Shown one piece after another: positions 1 through 8,330 of a stretch of 64,000 nucleotides of DNA. Within the stretch, counting starts at the first letter, position 1; each line of letters starts with the position of its first letter. A program made the position numbers and the translations under genes. Source of the DNA: JANMJD01 sp963847945 (lineage in GTDB: Bacteria > Actinomycetota > Acidimicrobiia > Acidimicrobiales > Ilumatobacteraceae). The DNA is taken from assembly GCA_963847945.1 (NCBI GenBank), contig CAWKBX010000015.1:620001-684000 (forward strand), read 5' to 3'. A model generated the notes under the pieces. The model saw nothing but the letters and a program-made list of their open reading frames with translations, had not been told where the DNA came from and did no database searches.

Positions 1-566
1 GGGCTCGCCAATCCCGTCCTGAAGAATCCCGGGTTGACAATCGTCGTGCGGATTCCGAACGGCTCGACCTCCTGCGCGAGAGCGCTCATCCAGCCCTCCA
101 ACCCGGACTTCGACGCCGCATACACCGACGAGTACTCGAACCCGATCAAGCCGGCGCCCGAGGAAATGGAGATCACATGGCCGGACCGTTGGCGGCGCAT
201 CACCGGCAACACCGCTCGCGTGACGTTCATCGGACCCACAAGGTTCACCGCCAACTGCTGCTCGACCTGCGCCGGCGACATCTCCTCGAAGTACCCCTTG
301 AACGACGCGCCAGCGTTGTTGACCAATACATCGATCCGGCCGAACCGCTCGACCGCGGCGGCAGCTGCTGCGGTTGCGTCGCTGACGCTGGTCACATCCA
401 GCGTGGTGACGAGCATTCGATCGGACGCCCCGTTGGCGTCCGCGACCTCGCCCGGTCGACGACCAGTCGCCACGACAGCGAGTCCGCGAGCGAGCACGGC
501 GGTTGTCATGGCTGCCCCCATCCCCCGGCCTGCCCCGGTGATGAGCCACACCTTCGTATCCATCAT
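1..566 (-). CDS. SDR family oxidoreductase, C-terminus cut by window edge
   Basis: NAD(P)-dependent short-chain dehydrogenase/reductase; the substrate cannot be told. The 188 visible residues start with a Rossmann strand and the cofactor motif TGAGRGMG at residues 10-17. NNAG is at 83-86, the catalytic serine lies in SISSG near 133-137, and the active-site pair YAASK is at 149-153, followed by the usual NPG at 178-180. The C-terminal 60-80 residues lie beyond the left edge. The start is one of two adjacent ATG codons (566 and 563), preceded on the minus strand by a clear GAGAGGAG ribosome-binding site. It has no visible operon partner, since the next gene to the right runs the other way after a 437-bp gap. 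The family call is firm; the function is not. Confidence 0.9.
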   Translation of the reverse strand, partial: MMDTKVWLITGAGRGMGAAMTTAVLARGLAVVATGRRPGEVADANGASDRMLVTTLDVTSVSDATAAAAAAVERFGRIDVLVNNAGASFKGYFEEMSPAQVEQQLAVNLVGPMNVTRAVLPVMRRQRSGHVISISSGAGLIGFEYSSVYAASKSGLEGWMSALAQEVEPFGIRTTIVNPGFFRTGLAS

Positions 567-1003
567 CGCTCTCCTCTCGGCCACCGCGGCCCCTGTTCTG
601 CAGTTCCGCTTCAACGTCTAGCAGGGGTTTTGTGGGCACGTCGTTCGTCCGCTGAGGCAAGTAGTTCCGAGTCCGCGAGAAGCTACGCTCCGTCAAGGTC
701 GCGGCCTTCAACGATCACAGAGCCATCTTGAATCAATCAACCGCGCAAGCGGCAGTGGCCAAGCGCGGAGTCGAACCGCTGAGTCGTTCCAGGAACAACT
801 GCTCACCGCCGTACCCCGGTAGCCGCCGGAGAGTATGCCTGGTTCGCCGAGCGCTCCCACCTCGTCAGGGGGGATTGTTGCCATGTGGACTGCCCGGACG
901 ACTCGGGGACGTCGCACCTTCGAGTCAGCCGACGGCGCGGGAGTCCCGATCCGAGGGCGCGATGTCATGGCGGCTTCGCCGACCCGGGAAGTACGTTGAG
1001 GTC
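567..1003. other. 437-bp intergenic stretch with no supported gene
   Basis: This separates the divergent SDR and DUF1272 genes. Frames are open on both strands, but none resembles a protein family or has a ribosome-binding site. The plus-strand frame that runs into the DUF1272 gene is arginine- and proline-rich and looks like GC-driven chance. A tRNA T-arm-like string at 765-779 (minus strand) has no matching acceptor stem. The stretch presumably holds the promoters of both neighbours; I cannot place them with confidence. Confidence 0.5.
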
Positions 1004-1603
1004 ATGCTTGAACTTCGACCTTCGTGTGAGCATTGCGCGGCTCCCCTCGATCCAGCCGGCGATGACGCCCGGATCTGTACCTACGAATGCACCTTCTGCT
1101 CGCGGTGCGCAACGTGGGAGCTGCTCGGGATCTGCCCGAACTGCACCGGAGAGTTGGTCACCCGACCTCGCCGACCGGCAGTGATGCTCGCCAAGCACCC
1201 GGCTTCAACCACCGCGATCCATAAACCGGCCGACATCGCCGCCCATCAGCACACGGTGCTGGAGCGCCTGGCCCGCGGCGATCTTCCCACTCAGGTGTGG
1301 ACCGTCGCCTTCGCCAACCGTCGCCCCGTTGGTAGCGAGGGTGATGGCTACAGCGAAACAGCCGCCCAGATGGACGCGCTCGCCGCCGAACAACCAGGGT
1401 TCATCGGCGTCGACTCGGTGCGCACCGATGGCGGTGACGGCATCACCGTGTCCCGCTGGTCGTCGATCGCGGCGATGGTCTCCTGGCGTCGGGTGACGAC
1501 CCACCAAGCGGCCCAACACACCGGCCGAGACCGCTGGTACGACTCGTATCGATCTGACGTCGCCCGAGTCGACCGCACGTCGGAGTTCCAGCGTCCCAGT
1601 TGA
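1004..1603 (+). CDS. DUF1272 zinc-binding domain fused to an ABM-type (dimeric ferredoxin-like) domain
   Basis: A 199-residue two-domain protein. Residues 1-57 match DUF1272: the start MLELRPSCEHC is followed by eight cysteines at 8, 11, 25, 29, 32, 35, 44 and 47 in CxxC-type pairs, including YECTFCSRC and CPNC, which suggests two structural zinc sites. Residues about 85-185 resemble the antibiotic-biosynthesis-monooxygenase (ABM) fold: a short strand, the GYSETAAQM helix, QPGFIGVDS and the conserved W-rich end DRWYDSYR. DUF1272 is usually a stand-alone protein, so the fusion is notable. The start at 1004 was chosen because DUF1272 proteins begin exactly there; upstream in-frame sequence does not look coding. 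Function unknown, possibly a small-molecule sensor or stress protein. Confidence 0.85.
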   Translation: MLELRPSCEHCAAPLDPAGDDARICTYECTFCSRCATWELLGICPNCTGELVTRPRRPAVMLAKHPASTTAIHKPADIAAHQHTVLERLARGDLPTQVWTVAFANRRPVGSEGDGYSETAAQMDALAAEQPGFIGVDSVRTDGGDGITVSRWSSIAAMVSWRRVTTHQAAQHTGRDRWYDSYRSDVARVDRTSEFQRPS

Positions 1604-1665
1604 TCGGATACAGCCCGGATGGTCGAAACGACCCGTAGTGCTCATCGAGCGGATAGAACCTGACG

Positions 1666-2115
1666 ATGTCCCAACCGCTATCACCGGACTTCTCCGAGCA
1701 GCACCGCGTGCAGGTCCGCACGCTAGGACTGTGGTGGGCCTTCGTGGCGGTCTACGGCGTCGTCGCGCTGGCTGCGATCGGCGGAGCACTGAACCGGGCC
1801 GTCAGCGTGAGCGGACGAATTTTCAGCGGCGCGTTGGCGATCGGCATCGTCGCGTTCCTCGTCCACGGTCGCCGGGTCGGGGTCAGCGCGGACGATCGGG
1901 GAGTCACCATCCGTCGATACCTCGGCCCCACCCGGTTCGTCGATTGGCAAACCGTCGCCGGTTTCGAACCCGCCCCCAGTCGCCGCGGTGGGGTGCACGT
2001 CGCTGTCGCATTGCACGACGGCAGCCGCCTCACCTCGCAGGGTGCCGTGGTCTTCTCGGGAACCAAACTCGCCCGCTACCTCACTGATTTGGAATGCGCC
2101 CGGCCCGCCGATTGA
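1666..2115 (+). CDS. small membrane protein with bacterial PH-like domain
   Basis: A 149-residue protein. Two hydrophobic segments near residues 22-42 and 55-68 form a hairpin that should place the rest in the cytoplasm. The C-terminal half (VGVSADDRGVTIRRYLGP, then W-x-x-V-A-G-F, then a basic strand) resembles the bacterial PH-like domain found after two transmembrane helices in many actinobacterial proteins. No enzymatic motif is present. Its last 35 bp overlap the end of the convergent dehydrogenase gene on the other strand. Start ATG at 1666. The specific role is unknown. Confidence 0.7.
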   Translation: MSQPLSPDFSEQHRVQVRTLGLWWAFVAVYGVVALAAIGGALNRAVSVSGRIFSGALAIGIVAFLVHGRRVGVSADDRGVTIRRYLGPTRFVDWQTVAGFEPAPSRRGGVHVAVALHDGSRLTSQGAVVFSGTKLARYLTDLECARPAD

Positions 2116-2965
2116 GAGCGCCGACAACATCGGGCAAGACCACGTCGGTGACGTCCTTGAACTCGGCGAGTCGGTCGTAGATGTCAGCTGCGGCGTGGCC
2201 GAATCCGCCGGGAAGGCCGTGGGCTGCGAACGAGGCGGCGATCTCGAGCATCTCCCCGGCGAAACGCCACCCCTTCGGCGCCGTACTCGCCGCAGCGACG
2301 TCGGACTGGGCGATGAGGTGCGGCAGCGACGTGGCCCACTCGCCGAGCAACGCCTCGTCGACCCCCTCCGCGGCGGCGAGGGCGCGGATGGCCAGCAGCA
2401 TCGCCGAGGTGCCCTTGGTCCACGCCGCGAAACATATTTTCACCGCCGAGGCGCCACCGGGTCCACCCTCGACAAGACGGACGTCGAGCGGTCCTGCAGC
2501 CCATCGCGCCGCAACCTGCGACGCGGCATCACCCGAGAGATACAGGCGAGTGGAGCCAGCCGACCTCACCGGTGGGCCGATGATGCCACCGTCGACGAAG
2601 CGTTCAAAGAGTCCGCCGATCGACCGGGCCGTTGCCGGAGCGACTGCGTTCGCGTCGACGTATATCCCCTGGTAATCGAGGTCGGCGACGGCGCGGGCCA
2701 CGTCGAGCGCACTGGCCGGCGGGCACACCGAGACGATCACGTCGGACTGCTCGACCAGGGCCTCAAGCCCGCCGGCATCCGTGAGACCGGCAGCTTCCGC
2801 CCGACGACGCGTCGCTTGGGATCGACCCTCACCACACCACAGGCGCTCCCCCTGACAGATCGCCGCGATCGAGGCACCCATCGCTCCAGGATGGAGGAAC
2901 CCGGTGCGATTCACGGTCCGTTTCGTGGTCTGTTTCATGGTCTGTTTCATGGTCTGTTGAGACAT
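2081..2965 (-). CDS. 3-hydroxyisobutyrate dehydrogenase-like NAD(P)-binding protein with DUF1932-type C-terminus
   Basis: Beta-hydroxyacid dehydrogenase superfamily protein of 294 residues. After an unusual N-terminal extension the Rossmann start GFLHPGAMGASIA appears near residue 22, followed by SDVIVSVCPP and the substrate-binding region VDGGIIGPPV, with glycines as in 6-phosphogluconate and hydroxyisobutyrate dehydrogenases. The catalytic-lysine helix is GASAVKICFAAWTKG. The C-terminal helical half fits DUF1932. The first 20 residues are encoded by a 12-bp repeat (2915-2962) that creates three in-frame ATG codons. The ATG at 2965 is preceded by AGGAAGGG and so is used here, but family homology begins only at about residue 20. 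The reaction is probably reversible oxidation of a beta-hydroxy acid; substrate unknown. Confidence 0.8.
   Translation of the reverse strand: MSQQTMKQTMKQTTKRTVNRTGFLHPGAMGASIAAICQGERLWCGEGRSQATRRRAEAAGLTDAGGLEALVEQSDVIVSVCPPASALDVARAVADLDYQGIYVDANAVAPATARSIGGLFERFVDGGIIGPPVRSAGSTRLYLSGDAASQVAARWAAGPLDVRLVEGGPGGASAVKICFAAWTKGTSAMLLAIRALAAAEGVDEALLGEWATSLPHLIAQSDVAAASTAPKGWRFAGEMLEIAASFAAHGLPGGFGHAAADIYDRLAEFKDVTDVVLPDVVGALNRRAGRIPNQ
2915..2962. repeat. four 12-bp tandem units in the start of the dehydrogenase gene
   Basis: Units GGTCCGTTTCGT, GGTCTGTTTCAT, GGTCTGTTTCAT and GGTCTGTTGAGA run head to tail, period 12. Read on the minus strand they encode tetrapeptides of the type TMKQ, so length changes would stay in frame. 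They duplicate potential ATG start codons. Confidence 0.9.
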
Positions 2966-3131
2966 AGGTTCCCTTCCTGGGACGACCGTGATCAGGGCTT
3001 GCGACTCGCTAGCTCAAGAAGGGACACCGTCAGAGTCTGCCTGCCCTCCGGTGAGCCAACAGAGCCAATTGCGTCGATGAGGGCAATTTCAGTTCGGATT
3101 CAGCGACCACACCAGCCACGATGGTAGGGAC

Positions 3132-3737
3132 ATGACGACGTGGTTCACCTCTGATCTCCATTTCGGGCACGCCAACATCATCCGTTACTGCGACCGGCCG
3201 TTCGGCGACGTCGACGAGATGGATGCGGCGATCGTGGAGCAATGGAACGAGACCGTCGCGCCCGACGACACCGTGTGGGTGCTCGGCGACGTCGCCCTCG
3301 GGCGGATCACCGAGTCGCTGGCACTGATTGCCGACCTCAACGGCACGAAACTATTGCTCGCCGGGAACCACGACCGGTGCTGGTCGGGCCACGCCCATCG
3401 CGCCGAGGGTTGGACAGAGCGCTACATCGACGCCGGTTTCGCCGACGTTGAGCAGGGCTCGATGCGGCTAGCCCTCGCCGGCCACGACGTCGTCGCCTGC
3501 CACTTCCCGTACCGCGGCGACAGCCACGATCTGGATCGCTACGTCGACGAGCGACCAGTCGATTCCGGCGAATGGCTGGTCCATGGACACGTCCACGAAC
3601 GCTGGCGGCAACGCGGCCGAATGATCAACGTCGGCAGCGACGTCTGGGACTTCCGGCCGGTCGCCGAGGCGACGTTGGCCGCGCTGATCGAGCACGGCCC
3701 GAACGACCTCGCCTCGTTACCATCAACCCCTCGATAG
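3132..3737 (+). CDS. calcineurin-like metallophosphoesterase
   Basis: Binuclear-metal phosphoesterase of 201 residues. All five family blocks are visible: D8 and H10 in SDLHFGH, D53 in VLGDVALG, GNHD at 78-81, H124 in CHFP, and H151/H153/H155 in HGHVHE. It resembles the short phage/bacterial phosphoesterases annotated as YfcE- or DUF4031-like; the substrate (nucleotide, phosphoprotein or RNA end) cannot be inferred. No signal peptide, so cytosolic. Start ATG at 3132 follows GGTAGGGAC. It stands alone between genes of opposite strand; the 190 bp after its stop hold only G-rich low-complexity sequence. Confidence 0.9.
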   Translation: MTTWFTSDLHFGHANIIRYCDRPFGDVDEMDAAIVEQWNETVAPDDTVWVLGDVALGRITESLALIADLNGTKLLLAGNHDRCWSGHAHRAEGWTERYIDAGFADVEQGSMRLALAGHDVVACHFPYRGDSHDLDRYVDERPVDSGEWLVHGHVHERWRQRGRMINVGSDVWDFRPVAEATLAALIEHGPNDLASLPSTPR

Positions 3738-3929
3738 CCGCGGCGCCACCTCGCAGCCTGGGTTGCCGCACCCCCGGTTCCGCAGTGGACTTCCCAGTTC
3801 TCGGGAGTGCCGTCACGCTCACCGACGTGACCGCGCTCCAAAGGAGTCTGGTGGCGGCCAACGCGGCGGACCGGTCGACGGGAGACCGGCGGGACTGGCC
3901 GACGGGGGACGGGCGACCGGGTGGGTTGT

Positions 3930-4733
3930 TCAGACGATGTTGAGGGCGTCGAAGAAGGTCTCGGCGACCGAGGCGTCGCCCGATACGGCGCAGTGCTCGC
4001 GCCACGACTCGCGGGCCGTTCCCCAGATCACGAAGGAATGGCCGTTGCTGCTGACCGTGGCGGCCTCGTCGCCGGCCAGGCCTTCGGTGACGGTAATCGC
4101 TCCTTGGTCGCCGTCGGCGGCGAGACGCCAGGTGCCTCCACCAGGACCGGTGAGGACCAGCGAGATCGGCGCGGTCAACGACTGCTCCAAGCCGGGTTGC
4201 ATTTGCGGAATCCCGGCCAACATCCAGCCGATCGCCGGGCCGAGCCGGGCGGCATCGGCGTCGGCAACGTTGCGACGGATCGGCCCCGACGGAGCAAGCA
4301 GATCGACGCGCAGGTGGCAGTAGTGATCGAAGGCGAAGGCGTCGGCGTACTGATGCAGCGCGTAGGTCCCCAGGTCGGCGAGAGGCACCATCGTCGACGC
4401 CATCGGCTCATCCTGCAGGCCCGCGAGCGCGAGCGCGCCATCGCAGTAGGCGAGATACTCCTCGCGGATCTCGGCGTTGCTCCACTCCTTGCGGGGCTCG
4501 ACGAGCAGATCCATCAGCCGTTCAGCGGGCAGGTTGACCGGCTCATCCGGTGGCGGTGACGGCGCCACGATCTCTTTGTAGTTCGAGCTCATGTGGGCGA
4601 CCAGGTCTTTCACCGACCAGCCGACGCAACCCGAGGGCATCGCCCACTCCTCGTCCGTGAGCGTGGTGATCACCGATTTGACCTCATCGACCGCGAACCG
4701 AACCGCGTTCAACCCTGCTTGCGACACTTGCAA
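3930..4733 (-). CDS. DinB-like maleylpyruvate isomerase family mycothiol-dependent enzyme
   Basis: 267 residues. The N-terminal four-helix bundle has the typical opening: a helix ending TDEEWAMPSGC, then VGWSVKDLVAHM near residues 38-49, in which the histidine is a metal ligand of this superfamily. A second histidine occurs in LGTYALHQYADAFAFDHYCHLR near 125-145, giving the usual three-His site. The C-terminal 90 residues, with GPGGGTWRL and a WG-containing strand, match the SCP2-like half seen in actinobacterial members (TIGR03083 group). Such enzymes use mycothiol, a thiol restricted to Actinobacteria, so the gene also supports the taxonomic call. The actual substrate is unknown. Confidence 0.85.
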   Translation of the reverse strand: MQVSQAGLNAVRFAVDEVKSVITTLTDEEWAMPSGCVGWSVKDLVAHMSSNYKEIVAPSPPPDEPVNLPAERLMDLLVEPRKEWSNAEIREEYLAYCDGALALAGLQDEPMASTMVPLADLGTYALHQYADAFAFDHYCHLRVDLLAPSGPIRRNVADADAARLGPAIGWMLAGIPQMQPGLEQSLTAPISLVLTGPGGGTWRLAADGDQGAITVTEGLAGDEAATVSSNGHSFVIWGTARESWREHCAVSGDASVAETFFDALNIV

Positions 4734-4864
4734 CCCCCTGCGACCTATGGACGCCTCCGTTTGTAGCAGCCCACGTGCCGTCGATCATCACTGTCCAACG
4801 AACGCCTCGTACGATCGCTCCAGCCCGGCTGTCAACCCCCGGACGTCGGCGAGCGTGACTCCGT

Positions 4865-6368
4865 TCACGACGCCGGTGCCACCCACAGACCAGCCGCCTG
4901 CTCTCGCCGATACCGACGACGGGCGTAGATGGCGACCAGGCCGCCGGCGGTATTGATGACCAACACGACGATCGCCGCGCCGCGGAACCCACCGGCGATG
5001 GCAGACGCGAGTCTGGTTGCCCAACTCGACCGAGCCGCGGTCGCCATCGAGCAAGCGGCGGACAGGTTCGACGCTCCCGATCCGCGCCGAGACAACCCCG
5101 AGCAAGACGGTCCCGGCCGCAGCCAATCCGAGGGTTCCGCCGAGGTGACGCATGAACTGGTGGGCGCCGGAGACCCGACCCATCTCTCCTGATGCCGCCG
5201 TCTGCTGCAACAGGCTGATCGTCGCGTTGGTGACCGCGCCGATGCCGAGACCCTGGACGATCGACAGGGCGTAGACGACGCCGAGCGAGAGGTGGTCGGA
5301 GTAGAGCACCACTCCGCCGAGCACGGCCGGGGTGGTGATGAAGAACCCGACCATCATCACGTCGACGTTGTCGAACCGGTCGAGCACCCGGCTGGCGATC
5401 TGACTCCCCGTCGTCCACCCGATCGCCAGGAACGCGACGGCGAACGCCGCCTGCGCACTCGATCGGCCGAGGGCGCCCTGCACGTAGACCGGCAGGTATG
5501 CGTCGAGCGCCAGGGAACCGGCGAAGAACATGCACGGGATCAGGTTCATCGGCCCGAACGGCCAATTGACCAGATGGCGCCGGGCGACCACTGGAGCGGC
5601 AACCCTCCCCGAGTGTCGCCAATACAGCCAGCCGAACACGATTGCCACGGCAAGCCCACCGAGCGATGCCCATCGAATCGTCGACATGCTGAGCAACGCC
5701 ACGATCGTCACCACCGACAGCAGGACGAATCCGCGGATGTCGAAATCCTCGTCGATGCGTTCCCCCGCCTCGGCGAGCCGGTTCCACCCGATCGCCCCAG
5801 CGAACAATACGAGGGGCAGGTTGAGGAAGAAGATCCCTCGCCACGACACGATCGACAGCAGGAACGCGGCCGCGGCCGGACCGGCGAGAGCCATCGCGCC
5901 CCACACCATCGAGTTGACCGCCAGGGCCCGCGAGCGAAGTTCCGCGGGGTAGGTGAGGCCCACGTTGGCCAGCGTGACGGCCATCACCATGCCGCCGCCA
6001 ATCCCCTGGAGCAGGCGGGCGACGACGAGCAGCCACAGGTTGGGAGCGAACGTGCACAGCACGCTGGCGGCGAAGAACTCGATCAGCGTGAACCGGTAGG
6101 TACGTCGAACGCCGAGAGAATCGATCAACGGCCCGGCGGCCAGCAGCGTCACCGTTGACGACAACGAGAACGAGGTGAGTACCCACGGCAGCCCGGAAAC
6201 GCCCAGCTCACCTCCGATTTTCGGAAGCGCTGCCGCGACCGCCATTCCATCGAAGGCGGCGAGCGCGAGGAGCAGTAACGCCGAGACCGTCACCGACCGA
6301 TACTCGGGCGAAAAGACCGAGGCAGCCCGACCGGGAACGGCAGGAGTCGTGTCAGGTTGCGTGGTCAC
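4865..6368 (-). CDS. MFS transporter, DHA2 (14-TM) type, one frameshift near 5010-5030
   Basis: Drug/proton antiporter of the major facilitator superfamily, about 500 residues after repair. The N-terminus has a first membrane helix ending GMAVAAALPKIGGEL, as in EmrB/QacA-type exporters, then WVLTSFSLS and GPLIDSLGVRRT (motif A-like) near residues 55-75, and RLLQGIGGGMVMAVTLA (motif C/B region). The frame that runs from the start changes at about 5010-5030. Upstream coding ends in RGSVELGNQTR, while the next frame supplies the last membrane helix (RLASAIAGGFRGAAIV, then a hydrophobic stretch, then a basic YARRRYRRE tail) and a stop at 4865. Removing one G of a GGG run restores a family-like sequence. 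Without repair the frame drifts to 4788 with no membrane character. Confidence 0.85.
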
Positions 6369-6427
6369 CCCTGTACTTCAGCAGATCGCCGCGGGCGACC
6401 ACGAAGCACTTCGACGCGTGAGCAGCT

Positions 6428-8228
6428 TCACGACAGTTCGAGCCCGGCCAGCGAGCCCTCGTCTCGCCAGCGGGCGAGGAGGTTGAAGAAGGCGATCGCG
6501 CCCCCGCCGTAGAAGCCGTTGCGGCTGGAACGCTCGCTCGGTTTGCCCTCGTTGTTGTAGTAGCCGGGGGTACACGATTCAAGGAATTGCAGGTTGTTCT
6601 GCGCCAACTCGACAATCGTCGCCACCCACGCAGCTTCCGCCTCGGCCGACGCCTCGATCACGGCGACCCCCTGCGCGGCGGCCGTCTTGAGGATGTAGGC
6701 GAGGTGTTGGGCCTGTTCAGCGAGCGCATGGGGGAAGTTGACCGTGAACCCCGACTGGGTGTTGGCGAAGATGAAGCAGTTGGGGAAGCCCCGCGAGTGC
6801 ATTCCGTGGAGCGTCGATGCGCCGTCGGCCCACTTGTCGGTCAGGGTCAATCCATCGCGGCCGTAGATCTCGTAACCGGCCCGGCGGGTGTACTCGGTGC
6901 CGACCTCGAATCCGGTTGCGTAGATCAGGCAGTCGACGTCGAACTGCTCGCCGTTGGCAACAACACCGGTCGACGTGATCCGTTCGACACCGCGGCCCTG
7001 GGTGTCGACGAGGGTCACGTTGGGGCGGTTGAACGTCGGCAGATAGTCGTCGTGGAAACACGGTCGCTTGCAGAACTGGCGGTAGTACGGCTTGAGCGCC
7101 TCGGCGGTCACCGGGTCGTTGACGATCGTCTCGGCCCGGGCGCGGATCTGCTCCATCTTCTCGAAGTCGGCGAGTTCCACCGTCTTGGCCAGGCCGTCAG
7201 CCGAGAAGTCACCCGCGCCCCGCCGCGCCATCAACAACAGCTTGGCGATGATGTCGGTCCAACCGTCGTTGACCATGTCTTCCGGTTCCGGGATGCCCGA
7301 AACCAGGTTGTTGAAGTTCTCCATCCGCCGCTTCTGCCAGCCCTCGCCGAGGCTTGCCGCCCACTCGGGGTCGGTGGGGCGGTTGTCGCGCACGTCGATG
7401 GATGACGGCGTGCGCTGGAAGACGTACAGGTGCTCGGCGGTCCCGGCCAGATGGGGGATGCACTGGACGGAGGTTGCCCCGGTGCCGATGATCCCGACGC
7501 GCTTGCCAACCAGGCCGGTCAGACCGCCATCCGAGGAGCCGCCGGTGTACGCATAGTCCCAGCGTGATGTGTGGAACGAGTGCCCGGCGTACGACTCGAT
7601 CCCGTCGATTCCCGGCAGCTTCGGGCGATGCAACGGCCCAGCCGCCATGCACACAAACCTCGCCCGTCATCCGGTCGCCGCGGTTGGTTGAAATGATCCA
7701 CCGGCCATCGGCGTCGGACCAGCGAAGCTCGGTGACCTCGGTCTGGAAGCAGGCGTTGCGGTAGAGATCGAAGTGGCGGCCGATCGCCTGGCTGTGGGCG
7801 AGAATCTCGGGAGCGTGGGAGTACTTCTCCTTCGGGAGAAACCCGATCTCCTCCAACAGCGGCAGGTAGATGTACGACTCGACGTCGCACATCGCGCCGG
7901 GGTAGCGGTTCCAGTACCAGGTGCCGCCGAAGTCGCCGCCCTTCTCGATCACCCGCAGATCATCGATGCCGGCTTGGCGTAGGCGGGCCCCGGCGAGCAG
8001 TCCACCGAACCCGCCACCGATGATCACCACCTCGACATCATCGGCCAACGGCTCACGCTCGATCGCCGCGACATACGGATCCTCCAGGTAGCGGGCGAAG
8101 TCGCCGACCACCTCGAGATACTGCTCGTTGCCGTCGGAGCGCACCCGTTTGTCGCGCTCGGACCGGTACTTGTCGCGTAGTGCGTCCGGGTCGAACGCCG
8201 GTGCCTGTACTTCGCTCGCCATTTCCAC
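6428..8228 (-). CDS. flavin-containing Baeyer-Villiger monooxygenase, one frameshift near 7663
   Basis: FAD/NADPH monooxygenase of about 600 residues that would insert oxygen next to a ketone (cyclohexanone or phenylacetone monooxygenase type). The FAD motif GGGFGGLLAG is near residue 72, with GGDFGGTWYWNRYPGAMCD, the classic BVMO block, after it. The BVMO fingerprint appears as YAGHSFHTSRW, followed by the NADPH motif GIIGTGATS. YATGFEVGT and GFPNCF mark the C-terminal domain. The first 190 residues lie in one frame from 8228 and the remainder in another. The change is at a GGG run (7663-7665): one G fewer gives MTARFVCMAAGPLHRPK, the family sequence. Start ATG at 8228 or the ATG six bases later; the true start is uncertain. 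Confidence 0.9.
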
Positions 8229-8270
8229 TCCCCTGGTCCACCGCTTTCCTAGCCGTCAGACGAACGCGCT

Positions 8271-8330
8271 CGCTACTTGATCGACACCACGAGCTACTTG
8301 AGCGACACCCGAGCTACTTGATCGACACCC
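8271..8330. repeat. three 20-bp tandem units derived from an SDR gene end
   Basis: Units at 8271-8290, 8291-8310 and 8311-8330 are near-identical (core GCTACTTGATCGACACC). Each is the complement of the last six codons plus stop (GVSIK-stop) of the fossil SDR next to it, so the tail and stop codon of that gene were triplicated. Confidence 0.9.

Noticed and set aside
765..779. tRNA-like T-arm (minus strand)
   Set aside because: A GCGG-TTCGACT-CCGC string is present but no complementary acceptor stem, anticodon arm or D-arm can be formed within 100 bp.
1605..1665. Separate small gene between DUF1272 and PH proteins
   Set aside because: Only 60 bp, no ribosome-binding site followed by a start and no coding signal.
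4788..4864. C-terminal extension of the MFS transporter in its original frame
   Set aside because: It has no membrane character; the other frame gives a proper last helix and stop at 4865, so a single-base shift is the better explanation.
5292..6158. Large plus-strand frame opposite the MFS gene
   Set aside because: Antisense composition (D/R/H/P-rich) typical of a shadow of a hydrophobic gene; no family features.
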